From Clostridiales bacterium (GTDB lineage: Bacteria > Bacillota > Clostridia > Oscillospirales > Oscillospiraceae), in assembly GCA_019415645.1 (NCBI GenBank), contig DXYV01000002.1, positions 1 through 64,000 of the forward strand: 64,000 nucleotides of DNA. The letters run 5' to 3'. How positions within the stretch are numbered: the first letter of the stretch is position 1; each line of letters opens with the position of its first letter. Shown here one piece after another: positions 18,645 through 26,166 of the stretch. The notes beneath the pieces are model-generated. The model was not told the DNA's origin and searched no databases. It worked only from the letters and a program-made list of their open reading frames with translations. A program made the translations under genes and the position numbers.

Positions 18645-18914
18645 AATTAGCCGAAGTAGCGCTTCAGCAGGCCCTCGAAAGCCTTGCCGTGTCGGGCCCT
18701 CCCCACGGGGCAGGCCCCGTGGGGACCCCATCCGGATTAAAATGCTCGGCGGAAGTAAATTCCGCCTGCGCCAAGATTTTTGCCAGAGGCAAAAATGCTT
18801 GTTGACGAGGCCCGCCACAGAAAAAATTCCCCCGGCTGTGGGCCGGGGGAATTGGGTTTTAATTAACCAAAGTAGCGCTTCAGCAGACCCTCGAACGCCT
18901 TGCCGTGGCGGGCC
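18645..18914. repeat. Direct repeat of the rubrerythrin 3' end flanking a hairpin string (site C)
   Basis: The last 14 or so codons and stop of rubrerythrin (18861-18914) are repeated at 18645-18698, offset 216 bp, with 5 mismatches in about 52. Between lie, in order, an 11-bp stem (CCCCACGGGGC, 18701-18724), GGCGGAA/TTCCGCC (18748-18766), ATTTTTGCC/GGCAAAAAT (18776-18796) and the rubrerythrin terminator. Seen from the gene, the hairpin order and linkers such as ACAAGC and CTTG match site A although the stems differ. Together with the terminator at 18534 this accounts for the gene-free stretch 18512-18862. Confidence 0.87.
18825..18853 (-). terminator. Intrinsic terminator of the rubrerythrin gene
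   Basis: 12-bp stem AATTCCCCCGGC with a 5-base loop; on the minus strand it runs into a T-tract. It lies about 10 bases after the rubrerythrin stop. Confidence 0.85.
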
Positions 18915-19405
18915 TCGTCGCGGGCCATCTCATGGACGGTGTCGTGGATGGCGTCCAGGTTCAGCTCCTTGGCCTTCTTGGCCAGCTCGAATTTGCCGGC
19001 GGTCGCGCCGTTTTCAGCGTCCACGCGCATCTCCAGGTTCTTCTTGGTGGAGTCGGTCACGACCTCGCCCAGCAGCTCGGCGAACTTGGCGGCGTGCTCG
19101 GCCTCCTCATAGGCGGCCTTCTCCCAGTACAGGCCGATCTCGGGGTAGCCCTCGCGGTGAGCCACACGGGCCATGGCCAGGTACATGCCGACCTCAGAGC
19201 ACTCGCCCTGGAAGTTCTCACGCAGACCCTCGAGAATCTCCTCGGGAGCGCCCTGCGCCACGCCTACCACATGCTCGGCAGCCCAGGTCTTCTCACCGGC
19301 CTGCTCCTGGAACTTGGAAGCGGGAGCGCCGCAGATGGGGCACTTGGCGGGGGCGGCGTCGCCCTCATGAACATAACCACAGACTGTGCAGACGAACTTT
19401 TTCAT
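18863..19405 (-). CDS. Rubrerythrin with N-terminal rubredoxin domain
   Basis: 180 residues. The rubredoxin-like iron site comes first (Cys6-x2-Cys9, Cys22-x2-Cys25 in KFVCTVCGYVHEGD and KCPICGAP), then the di-iron four-helix bundle with two ExxH-type segments (CSEVGMYLAMARVAHREGYP, AYEEAEHAAKFAELL, EMARDEARHGKAFEGLL). This reversed order is common in Clostridia, where the enzyme reduces hydrogen peroxide with NADH-derived electrons. The stop is followed by its terminator, beyond which a second copy of the gene end is found (site C). Confidence 0.95.
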   Translation of the reverse strand: MKKFVCTVCGYVHEGDAAPAKCPICGAPASKFQEQAGEKTWAAEHVVGVAQGAPEEILEGLRENFQGECSEVGMYLAMARVAHREGYPEIGLYWEKAAYEEAEHAAKFAELLGEVVTDSTKKNLEMRVDAENGATAGKFELAKKAKELNLDAIHDTVHEMARDEARHGKAFEGLLKRYFG

Positions 19406-19474
19406 GATAATTTCCTCCTAATGTTTTGAAATTTTGGGTATTTCACGCTCTCCAACGCGAATTGAATTTCTTAT

Positions 19475-19532
19475 CAGTAACTATTACTGTTATTGACAAG
19501 ATAACTATACCACAGTCAGGTCACATTGTAAA
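19475..19532 (-). promoter_or_regulatory. Rubrerythrin promoter with palindrome downstream
   Basis: On the minus strand TTTACA (19527-19532), 17-bp spacer, TATAGT (19504-19509). Just downstream is the perfect palindrome CAGTAACTATTACTG (19475-19489) in a position suited to a repressor. A peroxide or redox regulator is plausible, but the sequence is not a clear PerR box. Confidence 0.6.
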
Positions 19533-19596
19533 GAGGAAAATGAAAAAAATCAAAAAAATATTTTGGCCCCACGCAGAGACCGGATTTGAGGGGAAA

Positions 19597-19632
19597 AAAC
19601 AAGCCTGACGGCACTCGCCGTCAGGCTTGTTT
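19597..19632 (-). terminator. Terminator of the MATE gene
   Basis: 16-bp perfect stem around loop ACTC, followed on the minus strand by TTTT; it lies just beyond the MATE stop codon. Confidence 0.8.
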
Positions 19633-19640
19633 GGGTAAGA

Positions 19641-21023
19641 TCAGGCATCCGGCAGCGGCTCCGCTGGTGCGGCGGAGGCCAGAGACTTCCGCTTTTTCCA
19701 CCGGCCGCTGAAGAAATAGGCGCCGCCCAGAATGACGGTCACGTAGCTGGCCAGCGTGTTGCCCCAGAAGATTCCGTACAGGCCGATCTGGTCGCACAGG
19801 AACAGACACAGGGGGATACGCACCACTACGCCGTCCAGCAGGCCAATGAGGAAGTTGAGCATGGTGAAGCCCACGCCGTTGATGAGGGCCAGGGTGGGGG
19901 ACATGAGGAAAAAGCCCAGGAAAAGGAAGATATTGATGAACATATAGTCCGGGGCCATGGCCAGGACCTCAGGCGAGCTGTCGAACAGGGCGAAGATCTG
20001 GGTGGGGAACAGCAGGCTGGCCGACGCCACAAAGACAAAGGCGATCAGGTTCCCGCCCCAGGCCCAGTAGACCGACTGCTTGACCCGGTCCAGCCGTCCC
20101 GCGCCCATGTTCTGGCCCACCACCGAGGCGGCGGAGGCCTGGACCGAGGAGGAGACGATGCTGACCACGCTGTAAAGCTTCTGCCCCACGCCGTAGACGG
20201 CGGAGGCCACCAGACCGAAGGAATTGGCCCGGGAGGAGATGAACAGCATGGAGAAGGTGACCGCGTTGGACTGCAGCGTGATGGGCAGGCCAAGCTTGAG
20301 GAATACCTTCAGCTCACGGCTTTGAATGGCGAAGCTGGAGGGCTTGAAGTCAAAGACAAAGGATGCCCGCCGCCGGTAGAGAAAGAAGATGGCGAAGAGG
20401 AAGGCGGCAGCCTGTCCGATCACCGTGGCCAGCGCCGCGCCCATGGCGTCCCAATGGAACACCGCCACGAACAGCAGGTCCAGCACCACATTGACTGCCG
20501 TGGCGATGGCCACGAACAGCAGCGGGTGGGTGGAGTCACCCATTCCCCGCAGCACGGCGCAGACGGCGTTGTAGCCATAAATGAAGATCATGCCTCCGCT
20601 GCACACCACCAAATAGTGGACCGCCTCGGTCATGGATTCCGCGGGCGTATTCATGGCGGTGAGCATCGGCGTGTGGAACAGCAGCCCCACCACGGTCAGC
20701 AGCAGAGCCAGCAGGCCGATGGTGGTGAACATGGTGCCGATGACGCGGTTGAGCGCTTTGTGGTCCCGGGCGCCCACCAGCTGGGCGATATAGATCTGTC
20801 CTCCGGTGCACAGACCCAGCCCCACCGTCATAAACATATTGGTCAGCTGGGAGCCGATGGAGACCGCAGACAGGCAGGCGGTGCCCACAAATTTTCCCAC
20901 CACCATCATGTCCACCATACTGTAAAAGGATTGCAGGCAGTTGCAGGCCATAAACGGAAGAGCAAAGGTCCAGAGCTGGCGGCCCACATGGCCCTGGGTC
21001 AGGTCGCGGGTGATCGCGGGCAT
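19641..21023 (-). CDS. MATE-family efflux transporter
   Basis: 460 residues with about 12 hydrophobic segments and the internal two-fold repeat of MATE/NorM proteins (MPAITRDLTQGHVGRQLWTF at the N-terminus is typical of the clostridial group). It exports cationic drugs or metabolites in exchange for Na+ or H+. Monocistronic, ending at its own terminator. Substrate unknown. Confidence 0.93.
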   Translation of the reverse strand: MPAITRDLTQGHVGRQLWTFALPFMACNCLQSFYSMVDMMVVGKFVGTACLSAVSIGSQLTNMFMTVGLGLCTGGQIYIAQLVGARDHKALNRVIGTMFTTIGLLALLLTVVGLLFHTPMLTAMNTPAESMTEAVHYLVVCSGGMIFIYGYNAVCAVLRGMGDSTHPLLFVAIATAVNVVLDLLFVAVFHWDAMGAALATVIGQAAAFLFAIFFLYRRRASFVFDFKPSSFAIQSRELKVFLKLGLPITLQSNAVTFSMLFISSRANSFGLVASAVYGVGQKLYSVVSIVSSSVQASAASVVGQNMGAGRLDRVKQSVYWAWGGNLIAFVFVASASLLFPTQIFALFDSSPEVLAMAPDYMFINIFLFLGFFLMSPTLALINGVGFTMLNFLIGLLDGVVVRIPLCLFLCDQIGLYGIFWGNTLASYVTVILGGAYFFSGRWKKRKSLASAAPAEPLPDA

Positions 21024-21380
21024 GGCATCACGTTCCTCTCGAATGATTTGTATGCTAACGGTTATGTGTTACCGATTATAGGGGAACGGGAAGAAAATGT
21101 CAAGAAAAAGCACCCAAACACGCACACAGGGCGGGACCCCGATTCCCTAATTCGGAGTCCCGCCCTGTATGAATGAAGAGGAGCATGAAACTTGGAACAC
21201 GTTTATCCTACCACGAGATTCTGAAATCAGTCTGAAAAAATAAGAAAATATGTTATAATAAAGTCGATTTTCTTTGCGGAGCCGCAAAATGGGACACGGC
21301 GGGGCTTTCAGGAAAATTTCAGGATGAAGCGATACAATAAAATATTCAAAGGCTGGAAGGGGTCCAAGGGGGGGAGCCGA
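21024..21380. other. Divergent intergenic region, no gene
   Basis: 357 bp between the divergent MATE and histidine kinase genes. It holds a hairpin (21126-21168: ACAGGGCGGGAC, partly paired loop, GTCCCGCCCTGT) and a TATAAT element at 21254-21259 that may serve the kinase gene; no good -35 is seen. A hairpin upstream of both genes has no obvious transcript to terminate, so it may be an attenuator or a repeat. Confidence 0.6.
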
Positions 21381-22664
21381 ATGCTAAAACGGCTGCGCTG
21401 GAAATTTGTGCTGATCAATATGTCGCTGGTGTGTGTGGTGCTGGCGGTGGTGCTGGGCGCCCAGGTCGCCGGAAATCTGCGCCAGATCCGGGCGGTATGC
21501 GACTCCGCTCTGGAAATGGCACTGCTGTGGGGGGAGGACGGGCCCGGCCGCTGGGAGATCGGCGGCGGACAGTTTCCGATGGGGCGTCCGGAGAGCGACA
21601 ACGGCCCCTTTGACCGGGAGTTCGGAGCCATGATCCCCACCGTATGCGTGACGCTGGATGCGGACGGCACGCTGGTCAATGTGGCGGACAACAATGTGGA
21701 CATCTCGGAGGAAAATCTCACGGCGGCGGTGGAAGCGGCCCTGGAGACTGGAAAGGATCAGGGCGCCGTCAGCGACCCCGATCTGCGCTTCCGCCTGAAG
21801 CGGGAGAACGGGGTCACCCGAATCGCCTTTGCCGACCGGACCTGGGAGCGCTCCAGCCTGCGCAGCGATGTGCTTACGGCGCTCATTATTTTCGCGGCTG
21901 CCCTGCTGGGCTTCCTGGTGGTGAGCTTTTTCCTGTCCAAGTGGGCCCTGCGGCCGGTGGAGCGCAGCTGGCAGCAGCAGCGGCAGTTTATGGCGGACGC
22001 CTCCCACGAGCTCAAGACCCCCCTGACGGTTATGCTGGCTGACACCAACATCCTGCTCAGCCACCCGGAGCAGACCATCCAGAGCCAGCGCAAATGGGTG
22101 GGGTATATTCAGGACGAGGCCCAGCGGATGAAGCAGCTGGTGGAGGATATGCTCTTCCTGGCTCGCAGCGACAGCGGCGTGCAGCGGGATGAGGTGCGCG
22201 GCCGGGTGGAGCTGTCCGACCTGCTCCAGAGCTGCCTGCTCTCCTTTGAGCCAGTGGCCTTTGAGAGCGGGGTGGAGCTGGACGGCTTAGTGGAGCCGGG
22301 AATCGCGGTGACCGGCGATGAGGAGCAGCTGCGCCGGCTGATTGCCATTCTGCTGGATAACGCCTGTAAATACGCCGGTCCGGCCGGCGTGGTGACCCTC
22401 CGGCTGGGCCGGAGCGGGGAGCGGGTGACCCTGACCGTCCACAACACCGGCGAGGCCATCTCCGCCGAGGACCAGCAGCACCTGTTCGAGCGGTTCTACC
22501 GCACCGATGCGGCACGGGACCGGCAGAAGGGAGGCTACGGACTGGGCCTGTCCATTGCCCAGTCCATCGCTCAGAGCCACGGCGGGAAGATCGCGGTGGC
22601 CTCCGCGCCGGGGGAGGGCGTGACCTTTACCGTGACGCTGAGTGAGCGTCAGGACGGAGCATAA
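21381..22664 (+). CDS. Sensor histidine kinase without adjacent response regulator
   Basis: I choose ATG 21381 (GGGGGGGAG just upstream), giving 427 residues; an ATG 57 bases earlier lacks a good ribosome site. Two membrane segments (about 9-30 and 165-187) flank an extracytoplasmic region of about 135 residues. Phospho-acceptor His209 lies in ADASHELKTP, followed by DNACKY, HNTGEA, FERFYR and GYGLGLSIA. No response regulator gene adjoins it, so it is an orphan kinase in this window. Ends at a strong hairpin (22666-22703). Confidence 0.9.
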   Translation: MLKRLRWKFVLINMSLVCVVLAVVLGAQVAGNLRQIRAVCDSALEMALLWGEDGPGRWEIGGGQFPMGRPESDNGPFDREFGAMIPTVCVTLDADGTLVNVADNNVDISEENLTAAVEAALETGKDQGAVSDPDLRFRLKRENGVTRIAFADRTWERSSLRSDVLTALIIFAAALLGFLVVSFFLSKWALRPVERSWQQQRQFMADASHELKTPLTVMLADTNILLSHPEQTIQSQRKWVGYIQDEAQRMKQLVEDMLFLARSDSGVQRDEVRGRVELSDLLQSCLLSFEPVAFESGVELDGLVEPGIAVTGDEEQLRRLIAILLDNACKYAGPAGVVTLRLGRSGERVTLTVHNTGEAISAEDQQHLFERFYRTDAARDRQKGGYGLGLSIAQSIAQSHGGKIAVASAPGEGVTFTVTLSERQDGA

Positions 22665-22665
22665 T

Positions 22666-22703
22666 AACCTGCCCGCACCCCGGTTCCGGGGTGCGGGCAG
22701 GTT
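22666..22703. terminator. Bidirectional terminator between convergent genes
   Basis: An 18-bp perfect stem AACCTGCCCGCACCCCGG with loop TT, directly between the kinase stop and the convergent flippase-like gene stop at 22707. Confidence 0.8.
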
Positions 22704-22706
22704 GAT

Positions 22707-23786
22707 TCAGGCCGCCTTCGGGCGGGATTCGTAGGGAAAGTGAATCTGGACCCGCTGGAGCTCCAGCGGGCCGCGGCGCTTGTGCCGCAGATGGATCAGC
22801 AGGGTGACGATTCCGGTGATCAGCAGCATCCCATAGCAGGAGATGCCGCGGGAAAGGATCGTGGCGGGCGCCACCAGACCGCCGAAAAAGGCGGCGAAGG
22901 CCTGAAGAAAGGCGGTCTCAGAGGCCCCGGCGGCTCCGGGCAGGGGAAGCAGGCCCACGGCCACAGTCATCAGCGCCTGAAGGGCCACCATCTCCACGGC
23001 GCTGTGGCCGCTCAGGCCCAGGGCCCGATAGACCACCCAGGGCACCAGGTACAGCGCGCTCAGCTGAATCAGGCTGAGTCCCAGCAGACGGGGAAACAGG
23101 GAGGGGCGGGACCGCAGGACCCGGCCGCCCACCGCGTACTGCGCCATCTGGACCTCCAGCCGGGCCTCCAGGGGGGCGGAGTCCCTGAGCAGATGCAGAC
23201 GGACCAGCAGGCGAATCAGGGTGCGGGCCAGCCGGGCGCACCAGGCGGGCCGGACCAGAAAGAGTACCATCACCACTGTGAGCAGGGAGGTAGCCGAGAA
23301 GCCGAACACCAGCAGGGCGGTGAGCCCTGTGCCCAGTCCGGAAAACAGGCCGGGGAAAAACAGCAGCGCCGACAGAGCGTACAGGGCGGTGGCCACCTGG
23401 TAGCAGATGGTGACCAGCAGCATATCCAGGGTGCCGTGGGCGCCGGAAATTCCGTCCTTGGTCATGGCGTACACCTGCATGGGCTGCCCGCCGGTGGAGG
23501 AGGGCGTGATGGTGGAGAAGTAGAAGCCGATGCAGGAGTAGCCCAGGCAGCGGCGGTAGGGGGCGGGAGAGCCGAGGGTGCGCAGAATCAGGTGGGTGCA
23601 GGCCGCCTCGCTGCCCACAAAGACCAGCATCAGCCCGAAGCCCGCCAGAAGGAGCAGCGGATTGGCCCCCCGCAGGGCGGCCGCGAGCTGGGCGGGGGAC
23701 TGCTCCCGCAGGAGCATATGGCCGGTCCACACCAGCAGAAGGCCCAGCAGAAGGGGACAGAGCCATTTTTTCAGTTTCTGATTCAT
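22707..23786 (-). CDS. Lysylphosphatidylglycerol synthase-type membrane protein (YbhN/MprF-N flippase-like)
   Basis: 359 residues with eight or more hydrophobic segments and family motifs such as TPSSTGGQPMQVYAM and LPLPGAAGASE. It is homologous to the membrane flippase half of MprF (UPF0104) without the synthase domain. It overlaps the glycosyltransferase gene by ATGA (23783-23786), so the pair is co-translated and probably acts on the same glycolipid. Transport of a lipid substrate is inferred from the family. Confidence 0.88.
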   Translation of the reverse strand: MNQKLKKWLCPLLLGLLLVWTGHMLLREQSPAQLAAALRGANPLLLLAGFGLMLVFVGSEAACTHLILRTLGSPAPYRRCLGYSCIGFYFSTITPSSTGGQPMQVYAMTKDGISGAHGTLDMLLVTICYQVATALYALSALLFFPGLFSGLGTGLTALLVFGFSATSLLTVVMVLFLVRPAWCARLARTLIRLLVRLHLLRDSAPLEARLEVQMAQYAVGGRVLRSRPSLFPRLLGLSLIQLSALYLVPWVVYRALGLSGHSAVEMVALQALMTVAVGLLPLPGAAGASETAFLQAFAAFFGGLVAPATILSRGISCYGMLLITGIVTLLIHLRHKRRGPLELQRVQIHFPYESRPKAA

Positions 23787-24871
23787 GCAGCCACCTGCTT
23801 TCCTTTGGTCAGAGCGGCCAGAATGGCGCCCACATACTCGCTTTTGAGCTGGGCCTTCAGCAGGCCCATGTTGGCCTCCATGGAGGCCAACAGAGCGTCG
23901 TTGTAGATCGTGTCACGGATGGCGCGCAGGCAGACGTCGGGGTGCTTGTCCGTGACAAGCCCCACGCCGGCGGCGGTAAGGAACTGGGCGTTCTCCCGCT
24001 CCTGGGCCAGATAGGGAGCCCAGGCCAGCAGGGGAAGGCCGGAGAAGATGGCCTCGAACATGGTGATGCCGCCGGGCTTGGTGAGCATCAGGTCCGAGCG
24101 GGCCATGTAGTCGTAGACCCGGTCGGTAAAGCCCAGCACCTCGATGTGCTCCCACTTGCCGGCCAGGCGGCGGTAGAGCTTTTCATTGCGGCCGGTGATG
24201 ATGGTAGTATGGACACTGGGCAGGGCATTCAGGGCCTCGTAGAAGGACTCCCGGCGGGGCATCAGCCCCAGGCCGCCGCCCATGATGAGCAGGTTGCGGG
24301 GCAGGCCGCCGCCCCGGCGTACCGGCTGCTTGAATTCCTCCCGGACGGGGATGCCGGTGATGACGATCCGGCGGGGGTCCACGCCCTTGGCGGCCAGCCC
24401 GTCGCGCACCGTGGGGGAGCCCACGAAGTAACAGTCCGTGCCGGGGTTGATCCACTCGGAATGGCAGGTCACGTCGGTGATGCAGGTGGCCAGGGGCAGG
24501 GTGCTGCCGTAGGTCCGCTTGAAGCGGGACATGAGCTGGGCGCACACCGGATGGGTGGCCACCACCGCGTCCGGCCGGGTCTCCTCCAGCAGGCCGGCCA
24601 GCTTTTCCGCCAGCCCGTCGGCCACGGGGTCGAACTGGGGCGCGGCGGAATTGGCGGTCAGGCGGTGAACCAGGTTATACAGTCCGCCGCCGTAGGTCAC
24701 CAGAAAGTTGAAGCCTTTATATAGCGTGGGAGAGAGCTCGGGCAGGGCGGCGGCGAAGAAATCCACCACCTGGGCCTCCACGCCGTGGTCGGCCTCCAGC
24801 TGCTGCTTGAGCGAGCAGGATGCGGACCAGTGGCCCATCCCGAACTTCCCAGTCAAAATCAGAAGTTTCAC
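23783..24871 (-). CDS. MGDG synthase/UgtP-like diacylglycerol glycosyltransferase
   Basis: 362 residues beginning MKLLILTGKFGMGHWSASC from a GTG start at 24871 (AAGGAGG upstream). The N-terminal MGDG-synthase domain (GMGHWSAS) is followed by a GT28 C-terminal domain with MGGGLGLMPRRE and TKPGGITMFEAIFSGLP. Such enzymes add sugar to diacylglycerol at the inner face of the membrane for glycolipids or lipoteichoic acid anchors. Coupled to the flippase-like gene downstream. Confidence 0.9.
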   Translation of the reverse strand: MKLLILTGKFGMGHWSASCSLKQQLEADHGVEAQVVDFFAAALPELSPTLYKGFNFLVTYGGGLYNLVHRLTANSAAPQFDPVADGLAEKLAGLLEETRPDAVVATHPVCAQLMSRFKRTYGSTLPLATCITDVTCHSEWINPGTDCYFVGSPTVRDGLAAKGVDPRRIVITGIPVREEFKQPVRRGGGLPRNLLIMGGGLGLMPRRESFYEALNALPSVHTTIITGRNEKLYRRLAGKWEHIEVLGFTDRVYDYMARSDLMLTKPGGITMFEAIFSGLPLLAWAPYLAQERENAQFLTAAGVGLVTDKHPDVCLRAIRDTIYNDALLASMEANMGLLKAQLKSEYVGAILAALTKGKQVAA

Positions 24872-24974
24872 AACGATCCCTCCTTCATGAGAAAAGTATA
24901 AAGGAGGGTTCTTTAGATTATCCTCAGTTGTTCTTTAAGAAAAGGTTAAGCCTGGCTAAAAAATTGCGGTAAAA

Positions 24975-25007
24975 CGCGCCGCCCGGTCAGAAGGACCGGG
25001 CGGCGCG
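24975..25007 (-). terminator. Terminator after the phosphopantetheinyl transferase gene
   Basis: A 14-bp perfect stem CGCGCCGCCCGGTC with a short AGAAG loop abuts the stop codon at 25010; TTTT follows on the minus strand. Confidence 0.8.
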
Positions 25008-25009
25008 CT

Positions 25010-25516
25010 TCAAAGCAGAGAGACCATGCGAATTACAGGCGGCAGGGCCTCCGTGCCGCACAGGGCGGCCCGCCAGCCGTCGCCCTCATAGGTGCGGTAG
25101 GGGACCGGCGGAGGCACGGGCACGGTGCGGGGCGGCCAGATGGAGCGGCCCAGGTATTTGCAGTAGGCCTCCTTCAGGGTCCAGACGCGGGCGAAGTCCG
25201 CCCAGGTACCGTCGAAGGCGGCAAATTCTTCGTCGTTCATGACATAGCGGGGCAGCCCGGCACGGCGGGGGCGGACCCGCTCTGCATCCACGCCCACCTC
25301 CGCCTCGGAGAGGGCGCACAGGCACAGGTCGTCGGTGTGGGTGAGGTTAAACCGGTACTGGGGAAAAGCGGGGAAGAAGGGCTTGCCGCCCGGAGCACGG
25401 GCCAGCTCCGGAAGGGAGGCCAGGCCCCAGCGCTCCCGCACCCCCAGGGCCAGCAGGCGGCGGGCGGCGGCAGGGCCGTCCGCCCGCTCCGCCGCCGCGC
25501 CCAGCAGCAGAATCAT
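25010..25516 (-). CDS. 4'-phosphopantetheinyl transferase (Sfp-like)
   Basis: 168 residues with the two diagnostic motifs EVGVDAERV and WTLKEAYCKYLGR, and FNLTHTDDLCLCAL before them. Transfers the phosphopantetheine arm of CoA to acyl or peptidyl carrier proteins. It is shorter than B. subtilis Sfp but typical of single-domain Sfp-like proteins. Its ATG overlaps the stop of the nitroreductase gene (ATGA, 25513-25516). No carrier-protein gene is nearby. Confidence 0.88.
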   Translation of the reverse strand: MILLLGAAAERADGPAAARRLLALGVRERWGLASLPELARAPGGKPFFPAFPQYRFNLTHTDDLCLCALSEAEVGVDAERVRPRRAGLPRYVMNDEEFAAFDGTWADFARVWTLKEAYCKYLGRSIWPPRTVPVPPPVPYRTYEGDGWRAALCGTEALPPVIRMVSLL

Positions 25517-26076
25517 CCCACGAAGTTGACGGCGCCCTCCTTGCGGGGCGCGGGCTGGGGGTCCTCGGCGGCGTAGCCCACAGCCAGGGCGAAATAGGGG
25601 ATATAGCCCGCCGGAATGCCCAGCTTCTCCTTGAGGGCGGCTCCCTCCGGCGTCAGCAGAGAGACCTTGTGGGAGGCCAGGTAGCAGGAGCCCAGCCCCA
25701 GGGCCTTGGCGGCCACGGCCATGTTCTGGGTGGCGTTGGCGCAGTCGGCGATGGTGTTGACCGCGTCGTTCTCACCGCACACAAAGATGCAGGCGGGCGC
25801 GCCCCGGAAGGAGTCGAAGGAATCGCTCTGGGCCATTTCCCGGACCGGCGGGGGCGTATTGGGATCGTCCAGCAGGACCCGGCGGTTGGCCTGGGAGATC
25901 TGATCCAGCAGGGCGCGGTCGGTGACCACGGTGAAATGCCAGGGCTGGAGCCCCATGCCGGTGGCGGCGTACTGGCCGCACTGGACGATGGTCTCCAGGT
26001 CGGCCCGGGAGACCGGCTTGTTTTCATAGGCGCGGATGGCGCGGCGGGTGAGCAGAACTTGGATGGTTTCGTTCAT
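25513..26076 (-). CDS. Nitroreductase-family protein
   Basis: 187 residues from ATG 26076 (AGGAGGTCCTTTTG upstream), MNETIQVLLTRRAIRAYENK. The FMN-binding family motif R-R-A-I-R, the GMGLQPWHF region and the AKALGLGSCYLAS glycine motif fit the small NAD(P)H-dependent nitroreductase group. Reduces nitro or quinone compounds; the true substrate is unknown. First gene of a two-gene unit with the phosphopantetheinyl transferase. Confidence 0.9.
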   Translation of the reverse strand: MNETIQVLLTRRAIRAYENKPVSRADLETIVQCGQYAATGMGLQPWHFTVVTDRALLDQISQANRRVLLDDPNTPPPVREMAQSDSFDSFRGAPACIFVCGENDAVNTIADCANATQNMAVAAKALGLGSCYLASHKVSLLTPEGAALKEKLGIPAGYIPYFALAVGYAAEDPQPAPRKEGAVNFVG

Positions 26077-26166
26077 CAAAAGGACCTCCTGACGGTTGAT
26101 TTGTTTGGGTTTGATGCTCTTAATTATACAAAACAACCGGGAAAAATACAAGGGGCGGACCGGGGA

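Noticed and set aside
25010..26076. A biosynthetic gene cluster around the phosphopantetheinyl transferase.
   Set aside because: No carrier protein, synthase or synthetase gene is nearby; its partner gene is only a nitroreductase.
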